Assembly (NCBI GenBank): GCA_015680685.1
Contig: MNCI01007988.1
Span: forward strand, 602,363-666,362
DNA length: 64,000 bases
Direction of reading: 5' to 3'
Source: Gnetum montanum
Taxonomy: Eukaryota > Streptophyta > Gnetopsida > Gnetales > Gnetaceae
Shown here: positions 34,775 to 48,291 of the stretch, piece by piece
Layout: the number at the start of each line of letters is the position of its first letter
Position numbering within the stretch: position 1 is the first letter of the stretch
Notes under the pieces: model-generated
Told to the model about the DNA's origin: nothing
The model's database searches: none
What the model saw: the letters and a program-made list of their open reading frames with translations, nothing else
Position numbers and translations under genes: made by a program

Positions 34775-37560
34775 ATATGGACATAGTGTATAGAATAAAT
34801 ATTATGCGGATAGATCAAGTCCCTATTGTTAAGGAGTTTTCTAATGTATTCTAGTTAGAATTACCAGGTTTGTCACCAAGGTAAGAGGTTGAGCATGATA
34901 TTGAACTTAAATCTAGTATAGAACCTATTTCAAATGCTCCACATAGGATGTATCTTGTAGATCTAGTACAGCTAAAGATCTAGCTACATGAATTGTAGGA
35001 CAAAGACCTCATTTAACCTAGTGTGTCATCATGAGATGCACCAATGCTATTTTTGATAAAAAGAAGGATGGAAGTTTTTAGCTATGCATATGATAGGTAG
35101 TTAAACTAGGTGACTATGAGAAATAAATATCATCTATCATGTTGATGACTTATTTGATCAACTTAGGAAAGCCCATATATTTTAAAAGATTATCTAATGT
35201 CTAGATATGATTGAGTGTAGGTTCTTAAGAAATATTTATCAAAGATAGCATTCAAAACTCAATATGATCATTAAGATTTTTTAGTTCTTCCATTTGGATT
35301 AAAAAATGCACTAGTAGTTTTCAGGCACCTCGTGACCAGTTTGATGTAGCCATTCTTAGATCAGTTTGTGATGATATACATAGATGACATCTTAGTATAT
35401 TCTACTAATATGTAGTTACATGTAAAGCACTTGTAGATGGCATTATAGATTTCAAGGAAGAACTAGCTATATGATTAACCATACAAGTATTCATTTTGGA
35501 AATTAAAGATCTAGTTCTTAGGGGATGTGGTATGAGAAGCTAGTATCTCTATTGATCATGCAAAGATTGTAGTTATTTGTGATTGGCCTATACTATAGTC
35601 AGTAGTAGAGGTATGAAGCTTCTTGGGGTTAACAATTTAATATCATAGATTTGTGGAACATTTTTCTTAAATAGCTTATCCTTTAACATAGATGTTAAGG
35701 AAAGAGACTAGCTTTGTTTGGAGTTTAGCATATGAGGCTTCATTTGAGGATTTGAAGCATAGATTGGTAGCTACTCTAAAGTTAGTATCTCCTACACCAA
35801 GACATCCATATGATATTAGCATGGATTCTTTGGGAAATGGATTATGTTTTGTGTTAATGTACAATGGATAGGTTGTGGCTTATGCATCTCGTCAGTTAAG
35901 ACCACATGAAACTAGATATCTTGTGCATGATTTATAGTTGGGCATTATGATATTCACATTGAATATTTGGTAGCATTATCTATATGGAGAGCATGTTACT
36001 ATTTATATTAACTATAAGAACCTTTAGTATCTTATGAGTCAACCATAGTTAAACTTGTGACAACATAGATGTGTGGAGTTACTTACTGATGTTGATTTTA
36101 CTATTAGATATAGGCCTAGCAAGACTAATAACGTAGCTAATGTAATAAGTATGGTGGCTTATAAACTTAATATCTTGACTATCCAATCAAATTTGTAAGA
36201 GTAGACTTGATAGTAGAAACAACATGATCCATGGTTTCAAAAGTTGAGGCGGTAGATTAGTTCTAAAAGGCCTTTCTCTATGGATAGTTATGGTGCATTA
36301 CAAAGGGGTGATCAAGTATGTTTTTCAAAAGCTCTAAAATTTTAATTGATGGATGGGGCTCACATAAATAAATACCAAATTTTTTCAAGTAGTTAGAAGA
36401 GATACCAAGGTTTATAATAGATATATTGATGACCTCGTGTTAAGAGGAATGTAGGGGATTATCTCTCTCAATGTTTAATTTGCTAGCAAATGAAGATAAA
36501 GCATCATAGGCCTTGAAAATGTTTTCATATCCATGATATTTTCTAGTGGCAATGGAATGTCATTAGTATGGATTCACTATTGGTATTTAGTAGGGTAATA
36601 ATATCATGATTCTATATTAGTAGTTTTTGACTTGTTAACAAAGTCTACCCTATTTCCTTGCCACACAGGCATTTGTGACTGCAGTAGACACTACACATCT
36701 CTTTCTTGTACAAATAGTGTGGTTTCATGGTATGCCACTATAGATTATTAGTGATAGAGATGCTTAATTCATGTCATATTTTTGGAAGACATTTCAAAAG
36801 GAAATGGATACAAGGTTGAACATAAGTTTGGCATATCATCTACAAACAAATGGATAGACTAAGCAAATGAATCAAATTCATAAGAATATTATTGAGAGCT
36901 TTTTCTTTATAGTATAATGATAGCTAGAATCAAATGCTACCACTGGTTAAATAAACATATAATAATACTGTATGATTTTATATGGGAGGTCATGTAGAAC
37001 ACCTTTATATTAGGATACCATAGAAAATCACTAACAAGTGAGTACAGATTTTATGAGACAAACCATAAAGTAAATTCAAGAGATTAGATAAGTTAAAATT
37101 TGTACATGATAGGCAAAAAACATATGTTAATCGAAATTGAAGACCACTAGAGCTTACAGTTGACGATCATGTATTTCTTTGTGTTTCTTCCTTGAAGGGC
37201 CTTACAAAATTTGGCTAAAAGGAGAAATTGGCTTCTAGCTGCATTGGTTCTTTTGAGGTGCTAGGAAGGATTAGGAGGGTGGCCTATCATATAGCAATAC
37301 CTTCTTAGTTCATACATGTACATGAAATGTTTTGTGTATCTATGGTATGACATTATGTGTCTAATAAGAAACATGTGATCGATCATTCTAGGATGTATAC
37401 AAGAATTGTTAACATTTATCTCCATGCATAGTTTTCTATGGACTATTTATAGTTACATGACCCTCATTATAATCTTCTATATATGATGATGTTTATGTTT
37501 TTTATCCTATGAGAGAAATATAGATTTTGGATTTATGTAGAGACATGAACTTTAATAAAT
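34775..37560 (+). pseudogene. pol: Element 4: chromovirus-type Ty3/gypsy pol (badly decayed)
   Basis: Different lineage from the Tat-type elements. RT-upstream block PIVKEFSNVF-ELPGLSPR-EVEHDIEL (34820-34910), then APHRMYLVDLVQLK (34935) and PSVSSWDAPMLFL (35020); the fingers and palm show AFKTQYDH-DFLVLPFGLKNA and the active site IYIDDILVYS near 35375-35405. RNase H: YDISMDSLGNGLCFVLM, VVAYASRQLRPHETRY (35800-35925). Integrase: KEMDTRLNISLAYHLQTNG near 36800-36850. The segment near 37200-37330 (LEGPYKIWLKGEIG; FIHVHEMFCVSMV) matches the tail before a chromodomain; no chromodomain could be read. Stops every few codons. Its gag-protease half is missing because element 2 sits on that side. Confidence 0.8.
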
Positions 37561-38739
37561 TCAAATGTATGCTTAGTCATTGGTTTGGCATGGATTTTAC
37601 TATGGTTTGATCTTTCATAATATTTATATATATTGATAGGTTTATTCTTAAATTACTTTCATACATCATTAGTTCCCATCTTTTCATACTTCTATTGTGT
37701 TGCTACTAGCTTTCCTAGGTATCATTTTGTCCTAGATAGGAGTAGTAGGATGGGGCGTTATAGGGGTGCATCATTATGATGAGTTGTAAATATTAATAGT
37801 ACCCCTTGGGGATGGGATTAACCTATGAAATTTAAGGCTAAGGCTTAGAGGTCATTCCAATCATTAAGTTTTGAAGCTAAGTTGGTGAGTTACAAGAGCT
37901 AAGTAAAGTAGAATATGAAGGGATTGATCATTCCTTTGGTCTTATAGCCTAATTGTAGTGGTATTGTTGGATTATTTGTAAGGATCCTAAATGTCATAGT
38001 AAGATAACCTAGGGTTTTTAATATTGTATACAAACAAATTTTATTAATAAAGTTCCATTTTTTATTTCCTTTTCTATTTCATTCTTTTTTCCTTACTTTT
38101 ATGTTCAAACAGATGGTTTGAATTATTTCCATGCTAAACGATGACTTTGTGTGATGAACAATAAAATTCATTAACATATAAGAATGAAATTTCATAGACT
38201 TTTGCTAAAAATTTTATTACAATGAAGGAATAATTATCATAGATATACATCTATATCTTCTAATAATCTAGCTTTATAAAAATATACTCATCAATGAGAA
38301 CATATTTTATGTCTTGAAGATCATTTTGGAGTTCGTGTAAACTAATATCATTAATATCATTATCTCTTTCCTTTTATTTTATTCATAGTTTAAGACTAGC
38401 ATGAATTTTTTTTACTTGGATATTAAAATTTGTTACTTCAATTGGAGTCATTACAAACAAAGGCAAGTTTTTTGGATATGCTACATTAAACAACACTATT
38501 TTAATAGCTTGAATAAAAAACTATTTCCTATTCTAGCACTACCTTGTACTAATAATCTTGATAATTTTAATGCTTTTATTTTAATTTAAATATAATAATT
38601 ATTAATAATATTCACCATTTTTGTTATTTTTTATTCAATTTTTATTCATTATTAATATTTTTTCCACTATAAGACTATTATTTGTATTTTTAAAACAATT
38701 CAAAAATTGTAATGCCTTTTCAATTTCATCATGTTGAAT
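37561..38739. other. AT-rich non-coding stretch, probable LTR and flank remnants
   Basis: Follows the end of element 4 and precedes the element 5 LTR. Features such as 'aataaagttcc' near 38050 would suit a 3' LTR of element 4, but no LTR partner is in the window, so boundaries cannot be set. The 62-codon frame at 38401-38589 looks random. Confidence 0.35.
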
Positions 38740-39629
38740 TTTCTTCCATTCATACCTGATGAGTCATGTTTTGGTAGGGATATGATATCAAAGCTACATT
38801 ATTGGGTATATGATATCAAGGGACAACCTCCAATGTTGGGGATCTCATATCACCGTTTCCATGCTAGCCTATAAATACAACACTTGGGTGCACAGTTTGA
38901 ATATAGATTTTGATAAATTTCAATAAATTTTAAAATATATATAAAAAATTTTTATTAGTTTCTAGTGCATGCCCATAGTGTAATGTTAAGTAATTATATG
39001 GTATCCTTATTTGAGTGTGACATACTTGGGCACGTTACATGTTCAACAATAAAGATCGAGATTACTTCCATCATTGTAGCATCCACATAGCTTTATTATT
39101 GTTAATTACTTAAATTCTTATCCTTCTCCTTAGTTAATGTTTATCGTATATTGCTTTTTATTATTATTTTCATTAAGTAGAATGAGTACAACTTATCACA
39201 GGCACTTAAGAGTAATTACCTAGTAACCTAGTAGTGTTATTGTTTGCTATGCCCAGTAATGGTACACTTGGTAATCCCAACGATAGTTGCACAAAGTCCA
39301 AGGTGTGTATGGAAGGTTATGAATGAATACTCATCATCCATAGGCTAGTTTAGAATTTACTTTCCATTGTTAATTAGTTTAAATAATTTATTTCTTTATT
39401 ATAATTAGGAGTAGCATAAGGCCAAAACAACATCAAGAATCATATGACTCACTTTGGACTGAACCATACATGACAAAGTTACCACTAGTCCAAGTGAGAA
39501 GAAAGTGAACTACGATCAAGACATAATAATCTAGATGCCACAACTAGTTCCATCCATGAAATTTGACTAGATCATGCATGAACACTTATGATTCATATGG
39601 TTAAGCATAGGGCTACTCACCGCTCATCA
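38740..39629 (+). repeat. Element 5: probable LTR (Athila-like)
   Basis: Contains CCTATAAATACAACAC (38869-38884), and lies directly before a PBS-like site at 39631. The right end ...GCTCATCA is plausible for an LTR; the left end is only a guess. No second LTR is present to confirm it. Confidence 0.4.
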
Positions 39630-39630
39630 T

Positions 39631-39646
39631 TAGCGCCATTGTTAGG
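39631..39646 (+). other. Degenerate PBS resembling tRNA-Asp type, element 5
   Basis: TAGCGCCATTGTTAGG compared with TGGCGCCGTTGCCGGG, the site commonly seen in Athila-type elements: 11 of 16 match and all five differences are transitions (G to A or C to T). It falls within a short direct repeat (TTAAGCATAGGG at 39601 and 39648), so it is suggestive only. Confidence 0.45.
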
Positions 39647-40029
39647 TTAAGCATAGGGTTATCTAGATTAGTTATACTATACACGATCACTGTAAACACA
39701 TTAAAAAATTATCTTTTAAAAAATATTAAGTCACACATATCATAAACTAACAACAATGTCTCTTTCACATGGAAGCAATAATGCATCGTATGAAGAGAAA
39801 ATTCATTAGAGAACTAATGAGATATATATTGAAGAAAAGTGACCAACCATATGTAGTGGTTTCATATATTCATAACCATCCTAATTACACTCAAGGATTA
39901 CAATCACCTAAGGTAGAAATCCTTGAGGAGATTACGTAAGTCCTAGACCAGGGGAGGCCTCAAGGCCTAGGACATCCTCAAAACCTAGAAAAGATAAATC
40001 AAAGGACCAAAGGGAGAACTATAGAAGCC

Positions 40030-41600
40030 ATGATGATTCTCCTAGTTTCTAATCTTCCTCTTCTTTTTAAACATCTAGTTCTAAAAAATATGAATGTAGG
40101 TATTAAGATAAATATCCACTATGGGCTCGAAATAAGAATAGAAATTGAAACCAAGGACAAACTCATAGACATCAAAATGCACATAGACAAATTTGTCACA
40201 ATCAGACAAATAGAAATAGAAATTTTTACCACAATGTATTTGATGATGGTGAATCCTTAGTGGTCACTAAGAGCATGATGTAGATCATAGAGGTAATTAA
40301 AATATCCCATAGGCATCACAAGGAAATTTACATCAAAGGTCTTGATATGAATAACATCCCTAAATTTGTAGGAGTCTATAATTCTAATCCACAGCATCAT
40401 TTACAAGCCCTCCATGATACCTGCATCTTACAAAACATTGAAAGTGGATGGAAAAAGATTAAGCTCTTTCTTATAATACTAATAGATAAAGCCAAAGTGT
40501 GGTATAAATCATTGAGACCAAATTCAGTCCATTAGTGGTCCACAATGCTAGAACTCTTCAACGAGAAATACCAAACCTTTTCAAGGGTGTCCAACCTAAG
40601 GAAACAAATCCAAGGATGGAAACAAGAACAACATGAACCCTTGGATATGACCTTAGATAGATACTAACCTCTACTATATAGATGTCCAACTCATGTTTTC
40701 TTTAAGGAAGAGCAAGTTTTTTACACCATAGATGAACTTCATAGTTAAATGAGAGAGATCCTTGGAAGGTATGCTCATGGTCAAACATACAAACTAAGAA
40801 CCCATAAAATTCAAAGGATAATTGAGTGTGTGGAAAATGAAGAAGGAGAGCTATGTAAATAAGAGAATGTTGAGGAATATCACCAGGATCCAACTCTTCA
40901 AAAGAAGAGGATTCATCTCTATGATAAGGAAAAAGAAGCAAATCTTGATGAGGTGATTTCACAACAAACCTTGCCAATGCAATAGTCTATTGCTGAATTT
41001 TGGGAAATGCTAGAAACGATGTTGGAATGAAAAAATGAGAAAGTTATAACTTGCATAGAAACCATAGAGGAAAGTAACAAAAAATAAATAAAGTATCCAC
41101 AACAAAAGGAGGATAGAGATAGGTAAGAACACTAATTGATAGAAAGGGGAAATGGCTATAGAAGAAGAGGCTATAAACTTAACCATTAAAGAAGATGATG
41201 GATGTGACATTTGCATATATGACCATTTGAAGGAATATTACCTAGTCATGTTACATCTACATGAGTATTGATCTTTTCAGTGAATCCCAAGTTTGTACAA
41301 AAGCAAATGCCTAGGAAATTAACTTTCTCATAAGGTAATTATAGATAGTCCTACAACCATCCATACTATCCTAGTGAAGCTTCTTACTAGCCTCAACAAT
41401 ATCATCCAATGTAGTGGTGGAACCCACATTAGTGGGGAAGGACATCATCAAAGTAGTGCTACCCTCATTGTCAACAAGACTCATCTAGATACTATGTTCA
41501 ACAACCTATTTCACCAACTAGTTCTACTTCCTCTACCTCAAATCACTACTACTACTCTCATGAATATCATCATCCCACAACATCTTCTATGAGGTCACTA
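40030..41600 (+). pseudogene. gag: Element 5: Athila-like gag (decayed)
   Basis: The capsid core at 40347-40760 reads NIPKFVGVYNSNPQHHLQAL, then LFLIILIDKAKVWYKSLRPNSVH, FNEKYQTFSRVSNLRKQIQ and LDRY-PLLYRCPTH. This is the order found in Athila-type gag (hydrophobic helix, DKAKVW, LPPNSI, FL-KF, CPHH). Then a lysine/glutamate-rich part to about 41100 and a low-complexity His/Tyr/Ser-rich end up to the insertion point of element 6 at 41629. Several stops. The lineage call rests on the capsid order and the PBS and is moderate. Confidence 0.6.
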
Positions 41601-41628
41601 GCTCATGCCTCTTACCCTTCATCATATT

Positions 41629-43487
41629 TGAAACACCACAAAATTTCATCTCAATACTTTGAAACGAGAAAAATGCAGAGCCTTTTGAGTTTTGGAAGGA
41701 AAATTTTTTTTTGACTAAGGCATGAAACTCACACTCAACTGTTTAAGCCAGCTTGCTCATCCTATCAAACGAGCTTGCCCTCAATGTGACCAACCCTGAA
41801 AGCTTCCAAATTAGGTCAGAATGGTCCTAATTTGAATAGGCAAAGCTCCCTCGGGGCCCATTGATGACTACTCCAAGTTTCAGCACCCAGAACCTAAGAT
41901 TTCAAGTCATAATCGCATGAATCTTGCTACTCACGCTAAGGTCATGCTGCCCAGCTTGAGTACAACATGAGTATAGCTTGACCAACTTTTAGAGCCCTAA
42001 AACCAAGTTCAAATAGTCTAAATTCGAGCACATAGACTCCCTTTGAGCTTCACTAATGTTCATTGCAGCTCCCGGCCTCCAAAACCCCAAAAATTAAGCT
42101 CAAAATCACATGATTTATTTACTCATGCTAGGTCACGTTGGGGTCACACTGGAGCATGACCCAACATGACCAAATAAAAATAGGTCAAATCAAGCAGTTC
42201 CAAGCATAATTTTCAACATCAACTCAACCCTCAAGAATAGGTAATAGTTCTACTTGTTCATAGGCTCTAGAAAATCAAAATTTAGGCATGAAACATGGCA
42301 TTTTGGATAGGTCACACTGGGGTCACGCTAAGGTCATGCTGACAATGTGAGCCCAACGTGACCTGTCAAAAGTGGCTTAAATCAACATAAGAACAAAGTC
42401 AAATTTAGCATCCAAGCTACCCTGGAGAGCAGGAAGAACTTGCACCTCAAAGAACAGGTGTCAGAGGTCAAGATCTAGCTCGAAATGTGTCACTTCTAGT
42501 TGGTCACACTGAGTTCACACTAGCAACATGAGCCCAATGTGAGCAATGGTCATGACCAACCAAAAGAACTTTCGATGAACGTTAAGGACACGCTAGGATG
42601 AAATCAACTCATGCTGGGAGCCCTGGTGAAGCAGAGATGCCTCAAAAAGCTTCCAAACCACTCAAATCGATGCCCTACAGTAATAGATTCAAAGGACCAT
42701 GAAATTTCAAGTAAGCCAGAGTCAATCCCTCTTGGAATTCATTGTAAATTTTCATTGTAAGCTTTTTCATCTATGATCTTGTCAAGCTTTCACACTGCTT
42801 CTATAAGCATAAGCTAGCTTACATTGTACAATATAGTGCACTTGGTCTAAAATGTAGTCCTTCCATGTACACCTGTCATGCTATCCATTTTTCACGAATC
42901 TCACAACCATTGACCTCATTTACAAATCCTACTCCTGAGCCTAGAAAAAATGTATAAATACCTTATTCATTGACATAAACGGGGTTGGAAAAATTTGGCA
43001 AAAGAAACCAACAATCTTGAGCTCGGATGCACGTGATTCCCAGTGCCCGCAAACACCACACATTAAAGCTTAGTGTCTAACTTGCAATCCAGACATACAA
43101 CTACATTTTGACCTATGCACATTTTGTTAATTGATACAACACAGTTTCATTTTTCCTTCCATTGTGCTATTCTAGTTCATTGTCTGCATTATTCTATTTT
43201 ATCACACGTTTCTGCAATACATTCTCTATACATTTACATGTTGTATTTCACATTTACATTTTGTTTGCATTACGCTCTTCATTTTACATTTCATAATGAC
43301 AACCCTAGCATAGGCCATAGCATACACTTGAGGAAGTCCTTGGTTGATTTGTGTGCAGACATCCAAGGCACTTTGCCTTTGTTTTTCCAGCTTTCCCTCA
43401 TGTGAATGCTGGGTCATCTGTGTCTCTCCGGAGATCTTACGGTGTTAATTTTCTTCTAGCCTTACGCTAACAATTTTGGACAGTACA
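41629..43487 (+). repeat. Element 6: 5' LTR (1859 bp)
   Basis: Starts TGAAACACCACAAAATTTC, ends GGACAGTACA. Promoter box TGTATAAATACC near 42950. U3 has GGTCACGCTGGGGTCACACTGG / CAGCATGAC-type motifs (41945-41980, 42125-42165, 42300-42360, 42500-42540), the same motif class as element 2. Confidence 0.88.
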
Positions 43488-43492
43488 GAAAT

Positions 43493-43511
43493 TGGTGCTA
43501 GAAGGAGGGCC
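43493..43511 (+). other. Primer binding site, element 6
   Basis: TGGTGCTAGAAGGAGGGCC, five bases after the LTR end. Identical to elements 1, 2 and 8. Confidence 0.85.
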
Positions 43512-44039
43512 AATTCTGTTTACATACCACACACACGCTATTGCATTCCCCACTATCCAACATCTAGCATCTAATGTCTAGCTTCTTCCAATTGCTCATG
43601 GCCCAGCATCCATACGCTGCCTATTGTCTAGCATCCATACGCTGCCTATTGTCTAGCATCCATACGCTATACTCTCTTCAACGTTCATATGCTGCACCCT
43701 CTTCGACATCCATACATGGCCCTTAGCGTCCACATGTTGTCCTTTGCCTCCAAATGTTACCTTCTGCCCCAAGCACTATGTTCTACCTATAGACGATGTG
43801 CCTTACCTTCAGACATTCTACCTTGTCTTTCAATGCTCTTCACTATCTTCAGACATTGTGCCTTATCCTCAACGTACACACATTGTGCCTTTGATCCTAG
43901 CATGCACACGCTATATTTTTAAGCATAGAAATGTTGTACGTTGTACCTCCCTCATAAAAGTGCACATGTTTCCCAGCTTTCTCAAGCTAGCTTGCATATG
44001 CTACTTACACAAATTCAACTAGTCAAGCCAATTACACAC
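43512..44039 (+). repeat. 5' leader of element 6 with iterated motif
   Basis: Contains repeated GTCTAGCATCCATACGCT units (three close copies at 43607-43670) and many looser descendants (CATACGCTGC, CACACGCTAT, CACATGTTGT) up to about 43920. Equivalent to the CAGCGTCTACGCTG repeats in the leader of element 8. No coding signal. Confidence 0.65.
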
Positions 44040-47000
44040 ATGGAGTCTTCTCAGGTCAAAGTAACATTGCCCATCACTGACCTTAATGCCTAAATCTTAA
44101 ATCCTATGACCACAACTGAACCCATAGTCATTGTTGGAGAGATGAACCCTTAAGGACCAACTCGTCGATCACTTAGGCTATAAGGCAAGGACCCCACCTA
44201 TACGATTCTCACCCCGGAACAATACAACTTCATCTACGTAAAGATCCAAGCTAACCTGCCCATTGATCGCACGAAAATGGAAGCAAAATGACATTATGAA
44301 CTCATCTATAAAGGAGGCCATAACTTTATCCCTTTAGTGTATGATGTGATTCCCCTCTTTGAATCCCATCACAAAATCATATCCAAGCTCCTTATGGCAA
44401 GGAATCAAACCTCACGACAACCCACCGTAGAGCCTCAAAATGGAGATGAGGAAGATGATTTCATGGCTCAATCCAACCATGGGGATTCGTATCACACTCT
44501 TAGTCCTCATACTTATGCAAACCCATTATTCCACCCTTTCATGAGAGATACTATGCCACTTCATGCATTTACAAACATTCAAGCACCTGTTTCCCAATAG
44601 GAAGCACCCACCCCCACTCTTGCCTTCCCTACGACCAACACCCAATTCACTATGCCCATCCCTGCTATTCGTCCAATTACCACTTTACCCTCCCTCTCAC
44701 AAGGACAACCCCAATAACTCCCCTCTCAAGTTAATATAGGAGAAACCTTCCAACCCCAAATAATTAGGATGTCACCCATGATACCTGCTTCTACATCCGC
44801 CCATTACATACCATGAGTGAAAATCCAAGGAACACCCTTCACTACTTCAACTCAACAGGTTCAGGGTGTTTCCTCACAACTTGTAACTAGGCAGTGGCCC
44901 ACACCTATCATTCAACAACATCAACCGGCTCATTATAGCATACCACTTGTTACAATCCCATCCATTAATGTCCCTCAAGTACAAGCATCAATAACCCTAT
45001 AGTCATCTTTCCTACAAACTACATAGCAATCTAACTATTACCATGCACAATCTAACCAACTAGTTGGTCCACCTAGTGCTCAAGAATGGGCAAAGGCTAG
45101 AAAAATGATGCAAGCACTAACCAATGAGGTAAAGTGCCTTAAAATTGCAAACACTAAAGAAGTCAAGGTGATGGATTTTTATCAGGATGATCCAATTAGC
45201 TCTTCAATGCCACCATTAACTTTACCAAAAGGAATTTCATTGCTACATTTTACCAAGTATAATGGAGAGGGAGATCCAAATGCTCACCTGGTTACATTCC
45301 AATTAGAGTTTCTATTACTTCAGGCCTGGCCTCATGCAATCTTGCATGTGTTCGCCATGTCCCTAACTGGGAAAGCCTTGGACTAGTACCAATCCTTACC
45401 GCGTAACTCCATATCCTCTTTAGAGGATTTGTTACATCAATTCATTACGTGTTCTAAGTATAACCTGAAGCCTGAAACCATGCTAGATAGTCTAATCCAA
45501 ATAAAACAAGCGCCATTAGAGCCAGTACAAAAATTCATCCAAAGATCGAGCACTGCCCTTAATGAACTTCACGAGCCTATCTCAGAAATGTATCTACTTA
45601 CAATTCTCAAGAGTATTGTGAATGACTTCATTAAGTCAAAACTCTATTATCTGAATGCTCGTACTTTAAGCTAAGCGTTTGTCCAAATCAAAAACATAGA
45701 AGAGGTGGCATAGACAAGTCATGACCCAGCTTACCTAACTTTCAAAAGCCAACATAGAACAAAGATAAGGACAAGTCTAAAATAATAGTCGCAGTAGTTG
45801 TAGAGAAATTTCAACCCAATAATGTAGGGCAAAAAGGGAAACAACCCACTACCCCCACTAGTCATGAAAGAACCGGTCCTACACCTACACCTGAACCCTC
45901 ATCTGCCCAAACTGCTAACATAAGTCACACTCGTACCTTCAAATGAAAAGACCCTGCCCAATACACACCCTTACCCATGAAGCCTTCACAACTACTAGAC
46001 CAACTTCTAAAGGCTAGGTTAATTCAACATAAGCAGATGTCTCCTGTCGCATCTCAAAGACATGACCAATACTACGAGTTGCTTAAAAACCCAATGTTGG
46101 CAATGGCTAATGAACCCCATGTTCCAAGAGTTTTTAGGTTAGATAGATTCTGTGAGTATCATCAACGATGTGCACATGGAACTAACTATTGCTTTACCCT
46201 AAAATAATACATACAATGTATGATTAACAGAGGCGAGATAGTGTTTGACGAAGCCAACCCAGTAAGACCTCAAAATCAGTCTATGGGGATCTACAAAGAT
46301 ACTCTTAATACCAAAGAGACATCCCACAAAGACCTTTTGTGATTCATGTGCCTACTGAAACCGTATCTACACTAAGACCACTGCAACCTCCTCTTGCTAT
46401 CCATACACCTCCTATGCCGTGAAAACCATTTGTCATTCGAGTACACTTGATGGGTGCAACAACAAATGTTCCATCACAAACCCGACCTATTCTATTTGTA
46501 ATACAGGCGTCGAAATACCCCAATATGCAACCCCAAATAGTTCCCCCATGACCCTCACGAGAACACCTCGCTAATAGACTAATCAGGGAATGTTTGGAAA
46601 AAGAGCATCATGGTCATGATTTAGGATCGCCTAAACCCACACTATTGAATGTCGTCCCTATGGTTCTAATTACTGATCAACCTAGCACGAGTCATCAAGA
46701 AAAGAACTCGGGAGTATCCAGTGTCCCAAGCTCAACAGCTACAACAAATAATGTGAAAGCTCTCCCACAAGAGATACAAATGTTGGGTCAAATGGACCAA
46801 GTCTCAACAAATAAAAACATTCCAAATAGAAAAGACTTGGCCAACACCCTGACCCAGGTTACATAGGTCCTAAAGCAAAAGAACATCTCTCTAAGCCTAT
46901 ATGACATAGTAATGACCTCCCTGGTACATCGGGAAGCTCTAGTGCGTATGTTAACTTCAATCCCCGTTAGTGAAGACCTTGTTGCAAACGAGCCATCTAT

Positions 47001-47766
47001 TTATGCTGTATTGTCTCCACATCAAGAATCAAGGTCCAGAGCTCTAGGTCATGCCAATGACATTAAACGAGACTAAAAAATGGGAGAGGTCACTACCACC
47101 CCCATGTTTATAATGATACAAATTGACCAATTTAAGATACATAGGGTGCATGTTGATGATGGAGCAGCAACAAATGTAATACCTTTCCCTATCATTGAAT
47201 AACTAGGCCTTGTGGAACAAATGTGGCCAAAAAAAACATCTTTCTTGAAATCTTTCAGAGGTTCTCATGTCGTGGTAAAAGGCATGGTTACCTTGGATTT
47301 CATAGCATGGGATTGGTTCCCCACATCGGCCAAATTTGTAGTCGTTGATGGCATGCCGAGGTTCAATCTAATTTTGGAATGGCCTTGGTTAGCTTAACTA
47401 AAAGCCGTATGCTTGCCGATCCATCAAGAAATTCACCTACCCTATGAGGGTGGTGAAATCATCATACACGGGGATGTTGCAACATCATTTACTTCCTCAC
47501 ACGTAGGAATGAACCAAGGGTCAGAAGTTGAACTCTATGAACCTAAGAAAGAAAACACTAGTGAAGCCCTAGACAATGGTCAATCTCCAACCTGTGACCT
47601 TCCTAAAATAGAGGAAGCATCAGAAGATGTAGACATAGGAGCCATTCCCACAAATGTCCCTTGGTCAAAACTACCATTTGACGTATCCAATGAGGGGGAT
47701 GGCGAGTACAAGAACATGCCTATATGTCCCACCCTTCATAGAAAATTACAAAAATTAAAGAAATAG
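44040..47766 (+). pseudogene. gag: gag-protease of element 6 (decayed)
   Basis: ATG 44040 (MESSQVKVTLPI) aligns with element 2. Then EQYNFIYVKIQANLPID (44215), EEDDFMAQSNHGDSYHTLSP (44450), capsid core (45150-45660: VMDFYQDDPISSS, KYNGEGDPNAHLVTF, MSLTGKALD-Y, DSLIQIKQAPLEPVQKFIQR), CHHC knuckle FCEYHQRCAHGTNYC near 46150 (intact here), protease VHVDDGAATNVIPF (47149) and MPRFNLILEWPWLA (47355). Tail VPWSKLPFDVSNEGDGEYK then stop at 47764-47766. Roughly a dozen stops (mostly TAG) and a deletion or frameshift near 46310 make it non-functional. Confidence 0.88.
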
Positions 47767-47789
47767 ATCAACAGCTAAGACAAACTACC

Positions 47790-47985
47790 ATACGTCTGGA
47801 ATGACATTAAACTACCAAACATCCGCAATGACATTAAACTAGCCACAGTTAGAAATGGCCGGTTCTTTTGAATTCACTGAAACAACTATGGTCTCCTCCC
47901 TTTCTTTGACAAAGATGAAATAGTCCATCATGACTTTAAACTAATACATGTGGCCTGAAATGGCCTTAAACTAGAGCATAGTACA
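47790..47985 (+). repeat. Hairpin-repeat array after protease, element 6
   Basis: Copies: GTC-TGGAAT-GAC then ATTAAACTACC (47797), ATCCGCAATGACATTAAACTAGCC (47819), AGTC-CATCAT-GACT then TTAAACTA (47921), GGCC-TGAAAT-GGCC then TTAAACTAG (47952). The last two show 4-bp stems with different but complementary bases. Confidence 0.85.
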
Positions 47986-48291
47986 TTATCCAATTACTGA
48001 AATCTCACTACATCATTATCATTTATATTTTGCAAATTACAATCTCCGTTTATCTTATTTTTACTAGACATGATTCTAGTTTACACTTACGTTCACAAAT
48101 AAACTCAAAAAAACAAAACAAAATATATAAATATATGCAATACGAAGTGTTAGCATGGCAATAGGAATGATGACATATTACACCATGATCATGTTACATT
48201 TGTCCTTACACATTCAAATAACAAAATAACAAAGAAATGACAAGACTAACAAGACTAACAAGCCAAATCATGCACTAGTATTAGGAGGGGG
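47986..48291. other. Spacer before antisense gene end, element 6
   Basis: A/T-rich, with short A-rich runs and a direct repeat GACTAACAA(GACTAACAA) near 48242. Non-coding. Confidence 0.45.

Noticed and set aside
37730-37770. Possible chromovirus LTR end in inverted orientation (TATAACGCCCCATCC on minus)
   Set aside because: The LTR it would predict overlaps plus-strand pol of element 4, and no partner was found.
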